From contig NC_080060.1 of the NCBI RefSeq assembly GCF_026212465.1, positions 13,220,256 to 13,284,255 of the forward strand: 64,000 nucleotides of DNA. The letters are read 5' to 3'. The DNA is from Amaranthus tricolor. Lineage: Eukaryota > Streptophyta > Magnoliopsida > Caryophyllales > Amaranthaceae. Of this stretch, positions 24,224-36,860 are shown in pieces. The position numbers and the translations under genes are program-made. The notes under the pieces are model-generated. The model searched no databases. It had not been told where the DNA came from and saw nothing but the letters and a program-made list of their open reading frames with translations. Positions within the stretch are counted from its first letter, which is position 1, and every line of letters begins with the position of its first letter.

Positions 24224-24497
24224 TTTATTTTTTTTTTCTATTTATTATTTTTTTTTTTTTTTCACACTTACTTCCCTTCTTTCCCTCTTTCATAATTAAA
24301 CCTAAGTCTTTAATAAAAGCCTTTTTTATGCCTAAATTAGCTCTTAAGAATTCTATTAAAATATGTGTAAATATAATATACACATAAATATAAATAATCA
24401 ATTGAAATTAATTTAAAATAATACATTATAATTATAGAATCTTCAAATTTTATTATAATAAATAAATAATGATATTATGAAATGACGGGTGTTATAA
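23945..24497 (-). repeat. Shortened LTR fragment, minus strand, related to the LTR at 1-873
   Basis: On the minus strand it starts TATAACACCCGTCATTTC (at 24497), close to TGTAACACCCCGTCATTT of element B. It contains a GAGGAGCCGGCGATGAATTATTCCGCC-like block matching the GAAGCCGACGA block at 590-610 and at about 43480. A (TTTA)n run lies at 24188-24235. ATGGC on the left and ATGCC on the right could be a decayed duplication. Only about 0.55 kb remains, so it is internally deleted. Confidence 0.5.
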
Positions 24498-24499
24498 TG

Positions 24500-24690
24500 C
24501 CACAGATAAATTTATGGATAAAGTTATATAATTGCGTAAAACAATTAAGACACAGGAGAAAAATGGTGCATGGAAGGATGCAGAAACAAGTGTGAAAGAA
24601 TGTGGAAAATTTATGGAAGAAATTGTTACTCATCGCCATGCATTGGTTTGCTAAGAAGTACTGTAATGTTGATGATGCTGGGAAGGTATA
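24500..24690 (+). pseudogene. Partial second copy of the helical tail of the papain-like fragment
   Basis: Translation gives DKFMDKV...LRK.IKTQEKNGAWKDAETSVKECGKFMEEI, clearly homologous to the 23640-23830 coding stretch, with one stop and many substitutions. The copy ends at GCTGGGAAG followed by GTATAT, which could be a former splice donor. It indicates a tandem duplication of the gene fragment before the LTR fragment landed between the copies. Confidence 0.6.
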
Positions 24691-25059
24691 TATTATTTTT
24701 GTATCTAAAAGGTACTTCTTTTCATTTTTTAGATTTGAGACTTTTATTTTTTGAAACATTTTTATTGTGTACATGAGATGTTAACATAAGAGATGTGCAT
24801 GGAAGTGCTTTGACATTCAACCTGTAAAATATTTGTTGTCGAAATAGGTTAGTGGACATAATATGATCATGCTTTATTATACTTTTTTTCGCAAAATTAC
24901 TGTATTAGAATTTTGTCAAATGCTCTGATTTAAGATTTTATTTTTTAAGATGCATATGATGAGACGTTAAGAGACTAAAAAGATTGTTGGTCCCAACAGC
25001 GCAGAAGAGATTTCAAAAGAAATGGCCGTAGGTTTCGGTCTGGATAAACTCTGGTATGA

Positions 25060-26433
25060 ATGCACTCTCTTTCCTCAACTCCACAAAATCAGTCTTGGGA
25101 ATATCTAATGGCTGAATACTGTTGTAATCCCATATACCCAAACTTAATGCGTGAGTTTATTTCAAAATTTTCAATTGATAATGGTGTCTATTCGAGTAAA
25201 ATCAAAGAGAAAAAAATCGAATTCAATAGTTTAATGTTGGGTGAGTGGCTTGGAGTGCTGGCCACTGGTTTTGATGTGTACCATGTTGGGTCTAAAAAAG
25301 TGTTTTCGGGTATCGATGAGAAGAATGTGTGGAAATTCTTAGAAATAAATGAAAAAAGAGGAAAAATTAGCCATAATGTACTGTCTCCATTACATAAGTT
25401 GCTCTAGTGCTCTACAGCATAGCACGTAGATTTATTTTACCTCACAATTCCAAGCGTAGTGAAGTCAACCTACATGATGCTACTTTAATTTACTGTATGG
25501 CTAATCACATTAAAATTAACTTTCCTTCTTTGATGATCTCCCATTTGAGTGATTGCATTGCAAAGAAATGTATGGTAGGGTATGGAGGCTTGTTGTCTTG
25601 GATTTTTAGAAAATTTGGTGTTCCTCTTGAAGGTTTAAACTTTCCTATGGGTCCTAACATCAAAATTGGTCAAAGTGTTTGAATAACTTGCACTTGAAAT
25701 TAAATGAAAATGGGATCCTAGAGAATGTTACTGAACAGATTGATGTCGATTTTGACAAAGAGGGGGAAACCAATAAGGCTGATGAAGAAAAGAAGGAACA
25801 GAAGGAGGAAGTGTTTGATAAGGAGGAACAAGAGCCTGTTCGCTCTGCCACTAGGAAGGTAGAAGGATGTTTTGAAAGGGAACAGGAGGAAGTACTTAGT
25901 CAGGGGGAAGCTGTGAAAGAATTTGAAGCTGTGGAGAAGGACAAAGAGGAAAATGAAGTCAGTAATGAGGAGGTCTCAATGCCTGATAAGAAGCAGCCTA
26001 GCTCCACACCCAAGAAGAGTAAAAGGCTAGCTTCTAAAGGGAAATGACCGGTTGTAATTTTTGATGATGACTCTACATCTTACAAAACTGTTGAACCAAG
26101 CAATTCTTCCTCACCAAAGCCAACCACACCATCATCCCATCATTATCCATCACGACCACCGTCACCCATACCATCTTCACCACCACCAATTCCCACTTAC
26201 ACCTCACCAAACCATAGCTTTGATCACACTACTGTTCCCACTGCCCCTCTATTTTCCATTCTCCTAAGCTCAATGATTTGCAGACTCGTTTCTTTCCTTT
26301 TCAAGATGAGATTCGTGTCTCCTTAGCCTCACTTGCTGAACAAATGAACCAGATGGAAGCCCGTCTAGGTGCTAAACTTGATACAGTTGAGGTGGAGACC
26401 GAATACGTTGATGAAGAAGCGCCTGCACCTTGA
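25060..26433 (+). pseudogene. Envelope-like ORF of the Sirevirus (plant transposon protein domain)
   Basis: Three successive frames make up one former gene. The first part (25060-25680) resembles the plant env-like/'putative plant transposon protein' domain: YPNLMREFISKF, LGEWLGVL, RFILPHNSKRSEV, LIYCMANHIKINFPSLMI and YGGLLSWIFRKFGV. A very acidic stretch follows (25679-26047, rich in Glu and Lys), ending in PKKSKRLASKGK, a possible nuclear signal. Next is a Pro/Ser-rich linker, and last a coiled-coil tail (LASLAEQMNQMEARLGAKLD, near 26320-26380). Frameshifts near 25405, a stop at 25680, a stop at 26045 and a shift near 26260 make it non-functional. No convincing transmembrane segment is visible, so a true envelope role is unproven. 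Confidence 0.65.
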
Positions 26434-27386
26434 TTCCTCCTCCTGCTGCATTTTTAATGTTTTAATTTTTCTAACCATCAACTAATCAAACATTATTGTT
26501 CTTATGTCTTTAAATTGTACCAGCTGGGGTACACTCTTTGTAATTGATATTTTAATGAACATCTCATTTTCTTTTATGCTAATCACTGTCTGTGACAATT
26601 TATCATTGCTTATCGTGCTTGCAGCTCTTAGTACTTACTTTTAATCGTTGCATCTTGATTCTCTCTTTAACTATATCTATATGATTAGTGCTGTGGTTTG
26701 ATTATCCTACTTCTTTTTGATTGATTTCAAAAGGGGGAATATTTGGCACAAACTTAAAGGATGCTTAAGTTTGCTTCAGTATCTGTTCTGTTGTACATTA
26801 GGATTGTGGTTATGCTCTGATTGCTATGCTCTAATAATATATACTTTGATCTGAATATCATATATGCTCTAAACTGTGATGAATATCTGACTACTGTTAT
26901 ATGTATGTTCTTGATAAATTTAGCTCTGATTAATTGAAACTGAGTATTTTTAACTCTGATCATTCAAGTCAAGTCAGTAAGTCAATTAATCTATTAGTTG
27001 CTATTAGATGTTTGCTCTGATATTACTTTGTCTTATCATTTTGATTACTTATGCTCTATGCTCTAATTTTTACTATTATATGAATGCTCTGATAACTCAG
27101 TAATATGATAAAGTTCTAATTGTGCTTAGAATCTTGGTAAGTTTTGTTACATTTAGATTTATTTGAAACATTAAGCTATAAACTACTTCCGATGCTTTGA
27201 TTATGCTTAGGTTATTTTAAATAATTCTAATTATTAGAGTAATCTGTTTTTAATATATGCTTGGTAAATTATATTGTAGTGAATTGATTTACTAAGTTAT
27301 GTAGAGTTGTTTTAATCTCTGGCATGCTCTATAATATTGGTTTTACTCTATTTTTATTTAAGTTTGTTTAAAAGTTTGTCATCATT
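26434..27386 (+). repeat. 3' non-coding region of the Sirevirus with recurring TATGCTCTGAT-like words
   Basis: The word GCTCTGAT or GCTCTAAT recurs about ten times between 26813 and 27330 (for example 26815, 26829, 26923, 27014, 27056 and 27086) at irregular spacing. The ORFs here are not protein-like. Confidence 0.5.
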
Positions 27387-27398
27387 AAAAAGGGGGAA
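27387..27398 (+). other. Polypurine tract of the Sirevirus
   Basis: AAAAAGGGGGAA just before the LTR start at 27401. A similar AAAAGGGGGAATATTTGG lies at 26729, so a second tract-like copy exists upstream. Confidence 0.75.
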
Positions 27399-27400
27399 TT

Positions 27401-28743
27401 TGTTGGAGCTCTTCAGTTTTGATGATGACTACACTTTTATTTAAACGAATATGTTTTTAGAGATTGTGTGCAGGTCGATATTCGGTCTTGACTATGATCG
27501 TTGATAGTACCTATGACTTGGTCTATCGAAATGTACGTATCGCTTAGGATGTAAAATATAGACAGGAGGTCTACTGTTCCCAAGTTTGATGTTCTAACAA
27601 AACTGGAAATTGGAGACAGCACACTGTTCATGTATTAATTAAAGTTAATTTGTTGCATTAATAAATTATTAAAGTTAATTGGCAAAGTATTTTCTAAAAA
27701 TCTCTAACGTTTTTATATAAGCCATTATATAAGGGTCTATATTTACTGAATAAATAAATTGGCTAAAAATGGGAACAACAGCTGATGTTAAGGAAGCCTT
27801 AGCTATTATTAGAATAACCATACCTAATATTAGTATATAGGTAACCATCCCTAATATTAGTAAATAGGTAACCGTCCCTATTATTAGCAAAGTATAACCG
27901 TGTCTATAATTAGTTTAAGTACCTGTGGTTATTATTGGAAAATAGGAGCTGCAACTAATTTTAGTATATGGGAACTGCTGTTATTGTTAGGGAACAGTAG
28001 CTGATTTGCCTATTGTTAGTATAAGGGAACAGTGGTTATTATTAGGATAACCGTGCACTTGAATTTGTCAAGATAAATACCTATTTTTAGATATTAACCG
28101 TAGGATGTCCTTGGATCTTAAGATCCACATTATTCTCCTTATTATTTGGGATAAGGGAATAGTGGTTGGTTACTTCCTTTTTGTGAGGAAATTTGATTCT
28201 ATAAATAGAGAACCTTCAGCTGTTCCTCAACATATGCCAACGTATGAGCTCTTTAATTCATGCGATTATTCAAGCGATTATTTTAAAATTGCCAATTAAC
28301 TTACAATATTTTCTTGTTCAACTCATTGATTTTATTTTAGAGAATTTTATCCTTTTTGTAAGGGTTTTTGAGTGATATTTGTAATTAGACTTGGGTGAGT
28401 CTAAGGGGGATTAGATAGCTTTTAGTGAAGCTTGTGAAGAGTTTATCTTTCAATGAAGTTAAGATAGTTGCTTTGAGTGAAGCAATAGGAAAGAGAAGTT
28501 GGCCTAGTTGATGCGCTTCGAGTGAAGCAAGGTGTTTAATGTAATTGTAACGAGTTGCCTTAAACATAGTGAAGAGTTTAGAAATCCCGTGGGGTCGTGG
28601 TTTTTCCTTCTATTTAGGCCTAGAAGGTTTCCACGTGAAAATCGTGTTGTCTCTTTCATTATTTCGCTCTAAGTTTAAGCTTTATTCATTTTATTTAATT
28701 CTGCAAAAACAGGGCAAAAACGCTTAAACTTGTAACATCAACA
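27401..28743 (+). repeat. 3' LTR of the Sirevirus
   Basis: Begins TGTTGGAGCTCTTC and ends TAACATCAACA, with TGTTG/CAACA ends. It contains the copia-type GTGGGGTCGTGGTTTTTCC and GGTTTCCACGTGAAAATCG motifs near 28590-28645. It also holds a short degenerate tandem repeat (unit near 29 bp, AACC.TCCCTAATATTAGTA) at about 27810-28050 and a three-fold GAGTGAAGCAA-like repeat at 28420-28535. Confidence 0.75.
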
Positions 28744-31060
<2,317 letters not shown>

Positions 31061-31134
31061 ACTCGCTGCTTTCTGCTGTTGTTCTTTTTTAAAGATTACA
31101 TTTCTCATATTGGGCTAGAAGAGTATAGTTTATG

Positions 31135-31761
31135 ACCTGTTCATGGGCGGGCTTGTGCGGGTAGCAAACCGGGTAATGCCTTAAAAATCTTCTCATGGGC
31201 TCAAGTATTCAAAAGCCCGTCCGCATTTGCGGGCATATTTTTTTGTTGCTACCCGCCCATTTTTTTAGCAGGCGGGACCCGCGGGTAAGCGGGTATTTCT
31301 TATATAAAAATTAAAATACAATACAAATTATAAAGTCAAGTATTAATAACAATTATAATAATACAATATATTGTGCAAAATACTTTAAACACATAAAAAA
31401 TCTCAAAATACTCAAATTACATAAATATTAAAGTAGGCGATTGGAAAATGGAAACAGGTGGCGGGAATCGGGAGTTGTAGAGAATATATGAGAATTGAAA
31501 AGGAGTTATTGAGAAATTGGAGTATTAAAGTAAGTTCGATAATGTAGAGCTAACATAAAAAATAATAATTAACATATTAAACTAAGCGGGCGGGCGGGTA
31601 TACCTGCTAGTAGTATTTGCGTTGCTACCCGCCCATTTATCTTGGCGGGCGGGTATTACCCGTCCAAATGTTAATTTTTTTTCAAATACGTTATCCGTAC
31701 CTGCCCGTTTTTTGAGCCGGGTGGGTCGAGCCTGGCGGGTAGCCCACCCATGAACAAATCT
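31135..31761. mobile_element. hAT-type MITE with GGGCGGG-rich interior
   Basis: 627 bp flanked by the 8 bp duplication AGTTTATG (31127-31134 and 31762-31769). The ends are imperfect inverted repeats: left TGTTCATGGGCGGGCT, right (reverse strand) TGTTCATGGGTGGGCT. Subterminal GC-rich arms (GGGCGGGCGGGTA, CTACCCGCCCA) alternate in both orientations. The 8 bp duplication is the hAT signature. No transposase is encoded. Confidence 0.8.
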
Positions 31762-31769
31762 AGTTTATG

Positions 31770-33510
31770 TATGCTGGGGGTTGCGGGTTCGAGGCCCCAT
31801 AGTACCATCTTTTTGCTTTTCCTGCTGTTTGGCGATGGATTGAGGGAAACGATTGGAACGACCAATCGTTCAACATTCTGACCTCGTAGCTCAGTTTTGC
31901 TTGATCATTGCCATTTTGGAAAATTCATAACTTCTTAATTAGAACTCCGAATACGACGTGTGACCAGTCGATTCGAAACTAATGAACTCAAATTCTGCCT
32001 CAGATCAAGATATCCACCAAAACCCAAGTACGTTGACCTCCTAAAATAGCCCTAATTTTAACGGCTTAATTAATTGTGAAGTGAAAATTTTAATTTATAA
32101 ATAAGAAGTTAAATCAAAGTTGGGGAGTTAATAATTTGCATTGAGGAAACAAAGTTGATGAAATAAGATAAATAGACAACAAATCAATAAATTAAAATCA
32201 TGTAATATATTTATATAATCAAGTGTTTTGTAATAATTTCATAATATTTTGTAAATAGTATTTACTTAATTTTGTAAAAAGTTTTCGTTAACTCTGATAT
32301 TAGTTTGCTATGATAATCGGATCATAGGTCAGATTCAGTCTAAACATCTGTAAGTCTTCCGCTGTGTTTAGTGGACAGTATTATTATACTGTTTTCGCTG
32401 GTTTGGGCTGTTTCACCTCCATTGGCACTTAAGTTGACTTTTCATGAATTATGCTTCTTGCTTTGCTCGAGTTTAACTCCTTTTTAATCTCTTGCCCTCA
32501 TTTCTTCCTCGACTTTGATCCATTCTTCCTCCAAACCTCAAGGGGATTAGGGAGCATCGTCCTTAACACACCTTTGCTCTGAAAACGATGGAAAACCTAC
32601 AAAAACACGACCAAACGCATGCTTCCCTCCAAAAAGGGTGTAAACCCCAGAAAATGAATTGAGATGTAACAAAAACCGCAAAGAAACATAATAAATATAT
32701 TGCACAAAGGAAGCAAAAATGGGGTTTATCAACTCCTCCCTAGCAAGACCTTGCTTCTTCTCAAGTAAGAAGAGCAAGAAAACAACCAACATGAAAACCC
32801 GCAAAATAATAGCACACACAAGCAAGAATGGAATGTACAAGTCATATTTAGATAGGGTAGAATAGAATCATCAAACAGGATATCACAGCTGGCAGAGCAC
32901 TCTTTTTTTGTGTAACACATTGTGTGTTCGAAACCCAGGAATGACATTTTGCTGCTACCAGCAACATTTTGGTTGTCGCTTGGCACGTATCGAGGCTGGA
33001 TGTGCTTCACAATTTTCTATCGATCGTTTGATCCCCGACTTGCTCTTTTGGCATGCTATTTAAAATTGCTCTATCTCCTTCGTTATAACTTCGAATTTGA
33101 CGTGTGACCAGTTTATTCGAAGCTATAGAACCCAAATTTTTTCTTCCATCAGAATATCCACCAAAATTTGAGTGTGTTGGCCTTCATCGGCACTTAAGGT
33201 TACTTTTCATGAATAATTTTTCTTGCTTTTGTTCGGGTTGGATTTGCGTTGATCTCTTGGCCTCATTTCTTCCTTAGCTTTGATCCATGCATCCTCCAAG
33301 CTAGCATGCTTTAATGCTCGAAAATAGTTGATCATTTTGAAAAAACGAGCAACAATTTGCTACCCTGCAAAAGGGCGTTAAACCAACCAAACGCAATGGA
33401 TATGCACGGAAACCAAGGAATAGTCAATAAATATTATGCTCAAATGGAAGGTAAAAACGAGGTTTATTAACTCCCCCTCAAGCAAGTCCTTGCTTATCCT
33501 CAAGCAAGGA
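31770..33510 (-). repeat. Two diverged LTR-like repeats, minus strand (Athila-like LTR sequence)
   Basis: Copy 1 spans about 31890-32760, copy 2 about 33060-33510. They share three blocks in the same order: GACGTGTGACCAGT..ATTCGAA (31957 and 33099), GGCACTTAAG.T.ACTTTTCATGAAT (32425 and 33189), and AACTCC.CCCT..CAAG..CTTGCTT (32730 and 33468). On the minus strand the last block reads as the junction of a 'caagcaagg' stretch with ...GAGTTRATAAACC, as at the start of Athila-type LTRs. Several features suggest two nested or recombined LTR copies. Boundaries are approximate. Confidence 0.5.
32875..32950 (+). other. tRNA-like internal promoter (possible SINE head)
   Basis: An A-box-like CAGCTGGCAGAGCACTC near 32887 and a B-box-like GTGTTCGAAACCC near 32926 are spaced as in tRNA-derived SINEs. 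A separate B-box-like GCGGGTTCGAGGCCCC lies near 31785. No tRNA cloverleaf can be completed, so this is not a tRNA gene. Confidence 0.4.
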
Positions 33511-35330
33511 GAAAAAAAAAGCATCAATACATTAAATCCCAAATTCTACACACGCTAGCAAAAAGCATCTTAATGGCATAAATGAAGAACATGATTGCAT
33601 TGATAAGTCGGCTTAGCAAAAACAAATATCAAAAACCCGACCAAAGGTTTAGAAAGTACAAGAAGACATGAATACACTCTTGGGCTCATGGCTTCATTAA
33701 CTTGAAGTGACAACCCGAGGCTTCTGAGCTAGCCCCTAAATGGCCCACACTAGACACACCAAACAACGAGTATGAGCCGAAGCTCCTAAGCCAATCACAA
33801 AGATACAAGCAAACCTCACTCTATGTATGTGCAATCCAAATGACAATCACACTCAGATGTGTTTAGGCATCACTCTCCCTCAACCTATGGCTCAATGTAA
33901 TGCGAGCCTCTAACACAAAGATGTATCCATGTTTTGCACCTCGGTACTCGGCGACTCAAAGGTAGGACTTCACAAAGAGGTGAAATGGTAAAGGTTAGAG
34001 TATGATGAAACATAAAAAGGATAAGGAAAGGTAAGATTTCAAAAAGAGGTAGTATAACTAGCTAATTATCCCAAAAAAAACCTAAATGACCCACTATTTC
34101 ACACAACTTGGCATTTATCAACTACTAATATTTTTCTATATAAATTGTTGACTTTTTTTCTTTTATCTCTTTCTTTTTGTTTTTCTATTTTTTCTTTTTT
34201 TTTTCCTCTTTTTTTATTAAGTCATACAAAGATAAACACTACACTACCAAAAGCGGGTAGTGAATCCAAAGGACTCTTAGAGTCGTATAATACCAACTAA
34301 TATATACAACCTTATCTAAAAAAACATCACCATGATATATACAAGTCGTGACCTCAAGAAAAAAAATCAAAAATAAAAGACAAGCTAAAGACTTATGCCA
34401 AGTGTGATAAACCAACCACCAACATACCATCAACCAAACCAACTAGTATGCTACAAAAGGGTTAAAGTGAAGGTGAAGGAAGGTGAAAAGTTGAAGGGAT
34501 ACGAAAGTAAGTGGAAAGTTTGAACGAGATATGAAAGAAAGTGGGCTATAATAAATGCTAACGAGGGGGTAAGAAAGAAAAGGGGTAGGTCCGATCCAAA
34601 CTAGCAACTAAATCCATACAATGCCGAAGTCCCTAAAGTCATGCCTAATGCGCTACACATCAAACATCTCAAAAAACAAGCATGTATCATATAGAGAAGG
34701 CTCAACCAATCCTTACACGGGTCATTTGTGTTTGCTCGACATCCATGGCGGCACCACTAACCTAAGTGCGCTTCGTGTTCCCTAAAGAGGGTCGCTAGAA
34801 TCCTACTTGTGCCAAATCAAAGGAATGGAACCGCAAGTCTAACTAAGGGGGATACCCATGCTCTCACACTCAAGCAAAACCTACGTCGGGGGTTCAAAAA
34901 GCAAAATCCATGAACAAAGCCAACTAATGCAAGCATGTCATCATTATTATATCGCATTCAAGAAGGGCATAAATAAGAATGAGCATGCATAAATAGGGAA
35001 AGAGTAATGGCTAAAGATATATATAAAAAAAAGAAAACAAACACGCCAAATATACACAAAACGGAAGTGCATCCTCCCCCCAAGCAAGACCAAGCATCAT
35101 CTCGAATGCTTAAAGGCTCAAAAGAAGGTGCAAAAGGAAAGATTGGCATCCTCGACCCAACAAGTCTATAAAGGGCCCTCTAAAGAGTGGGGGGTGGGAT
35201 AAAAAATAAATCAAACCATGTCCTAATATATTGACCCAACCAAGTCCTCCAAACTTCCCAAAACACAAGATATTCACAAACACAAAGACTAACCACACCC
35301 AAACCAAAAATACGAATAAAAAACAATTAA
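33511..35330. other. Athila-type internal/LTR-flanking non-coding sequence, no gene
   Basis: No protein-like frame. Polypyrimidine (34140-34215) and Lys/Arg-rich minus frames are low complexity. TCCTCCCCCCAAGCAAGACC at 35070 (minus: a G-run followed by AGGA) resembles the polypurine-rich zone before an Athila LTR. Confidence 0.4.
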
Positions 35331-35334
35331 AATG

Positions 35335-36104
35335 TACCTTATTAGGTTGCCTCACAACTAGTGCTTTTTTATGGTCACTAGCTTGACCATGGTCACTTTT
35401 GTACTTCAAGGTGGCTTGAGCACGTCGGTAGCACCACCAACCTCAAAAAGAGTGGATAAAGAAAGAGTCATGTCACCCCCCAAGCTAGCTTCTTTGCATG
35501 AACCAACATAAAGTTGTATCACATCTCCTAAGATGGCCAAAGTTTGCGCACTTTTACTCACATCAAAGACCGCATTGGCTGTCTTGAAAATCACAACTAA
35601 AATTCATAGGGTAGACATGATGCTTCTTAGGGCTAAAGATCAATATCTCATTTTTCCTTCCTCTCTTTTTTCTCTCTTCTTTCTCATTCTCAAGCTCAAT
35701 ATTCTTTTTCTCTTCATTCTGACTCTTTTCTACACTCTTAATTTTTCTCCCCCCTTCACATTCTACATACTTCTTCTCACTATCCTTTTCCTCATTTTCC
35801 ATGGTCTCCTCATTCTTAAGTTCTATATGGTATTGAAATTGGGGTTTTTGTGATGAGTGAGTAGTTTGTAGTAATGGAATTTGATTGAAGTGGGCTCTTT
35901 AGGGTTCAAAAAGAGGGTTATTATGAGAATCTTGAGGTTCAAATAATGGGTTATCAAGGAACTGAGAATATGGGGTATTGCATGTGGCATTGACATATCC
36001 TAAAGACTTCTCATTAAAAAGCTCTTTTCTAGTACGTGCCATCTCCTTTCTTCATAGAGAACTAGAAGCCATCTCTTCAATTATATGTTTGGCGGCTTCA
36101 AGAG
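35335..36104 (-). pseudogene. Athila-type element, gag C-terminal piece joined to the polyprotein C-terminus
   Basis: On the minus strand, 36104-36050 reads LEAAKHIIEEMASSSL, a typical end of the Athila gag retrotransposon domain (EA..LIE.MAS). It is followed by a Lys/Glu-rich stretch (35802-35563) and, near 35390-35340, KKALVVRQPN, which resembles the conserved end of Athila polyproteins (ALLGRQP). RT, RNase H and integrase are missing, so the copy is internally deleted. The gag N-terminal part lies at 42563-43130, beyond element E. Confidence 0.6.
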
Positions 36105-36847
36105 TGGAACAAGTTTGCAGCGGAAGATTGATTATGATTAACTTGTTCACTCACGCAACAAATCAGACAATCAAGGACGGAAGGTTTTCTCGGTCAATTG
36201 GATGATTTTAAGATGAATTCTAAGTAATCTTTAATGACTACTTATCTTGGAAGAAGACACTGATTCCCCTAAGGAATGCAAGGCCTTAATCCTCACAATT
36301 CTCTCAATGATCAACGTGATCTTGGAGAAGTATGAATCTGTGAAGGCTTGAACACATTCAACCTTTCAAACAGAAAATGGCAAAACAAATACAAACACTT
36401 TGTTCTCTGAATGATTACTAGAATCGTTGATGAATTAAAACTGAAACATGTCTATCTTTACAATCTGGAGGAGAGCCTTATTTATAGATTTGGCTTTCAT
36501 CCTCTAACGGCTATACAAACAAGAAAAGGGCACCTAACTTCTAACGGTCATATTAGACGCCTTAAAATAGAGCGTGCTAGGATTTTGGGAACATCCAGAT
36601 GTTCCTCATTCATCTTCTTAGAGACGGGGAACACTCAATTGTTCCTTATCCTTCCTCTTTTAGGTACAGGATTATGTAAGCTTTTCTTAAGGTTGGACCA
36701 TGTATGTTCATGGTATTGAATAACTGTTCCTCATCTTCATTTGCTTGATCTGGTCTGGGTTCAGTATGCTGTTCTTCAAAGCTTAAGAATTCATTGTTCC
36801 CAGTGTCATCCTTGTGCTGATCATATGCAAAAGGTGTACTTGTTCCA
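36105..36847 (-). repeat. 3' LTR of element E
   Basis: Paired with 41819-42562; they differ at roughly 3 percent of positions by eye. Its minus strand contains a frame that continues from pol (DQHKDDTGNNE... to KAYIILYLKEEG). The same frame is kept in the other LTR, in line with CRM elements whose pol runs into the 3' LTR. Confidence 0.9.
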
Positions 36848-36860
36848 TTCCCTCCTTCTT
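36848..36860 (-). other. Polypurine tract of element E
   Basis: Minus strand AAGAAGGAGGGAA, directly before the 3' LTR. Element D has the same tract at 59292-59305. Confidence 0.8.

Larger units (their letters stand above)
24960..28743 (+). mobile_element. 3' part of a Sirevirus-type Ty1/copia element (Cotzilla/SIRE-like)
   Basis: It has an envelope-like ORF, a long 3' non-coding region with repeated short words, a polypurine tract (AAAAAGGGGGAA, 27387-27398) and a 1343 bp LTR with TGTTG/CAACA ends. This order is typical of Sireviruses that carry an env-like gene. The pol region and 5' LTR are not in the window, so the element is truncated on the left. Its left boundary is not visible. Confidence 0.65.

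Noticed and set aside
32875..32950. tRNA gene
   Set aside because: A- and B-box-like motifs are present but no acceptor or anticodon stems can be paired.
35533..35853. 106-codon hydrophobic plus-strand frame, possible membrane protein
   Set aside because: It is the complement of a Lys/Glu-rich minus-strand stretch of the Athila remnant; hydrophobicity follows from the complement.
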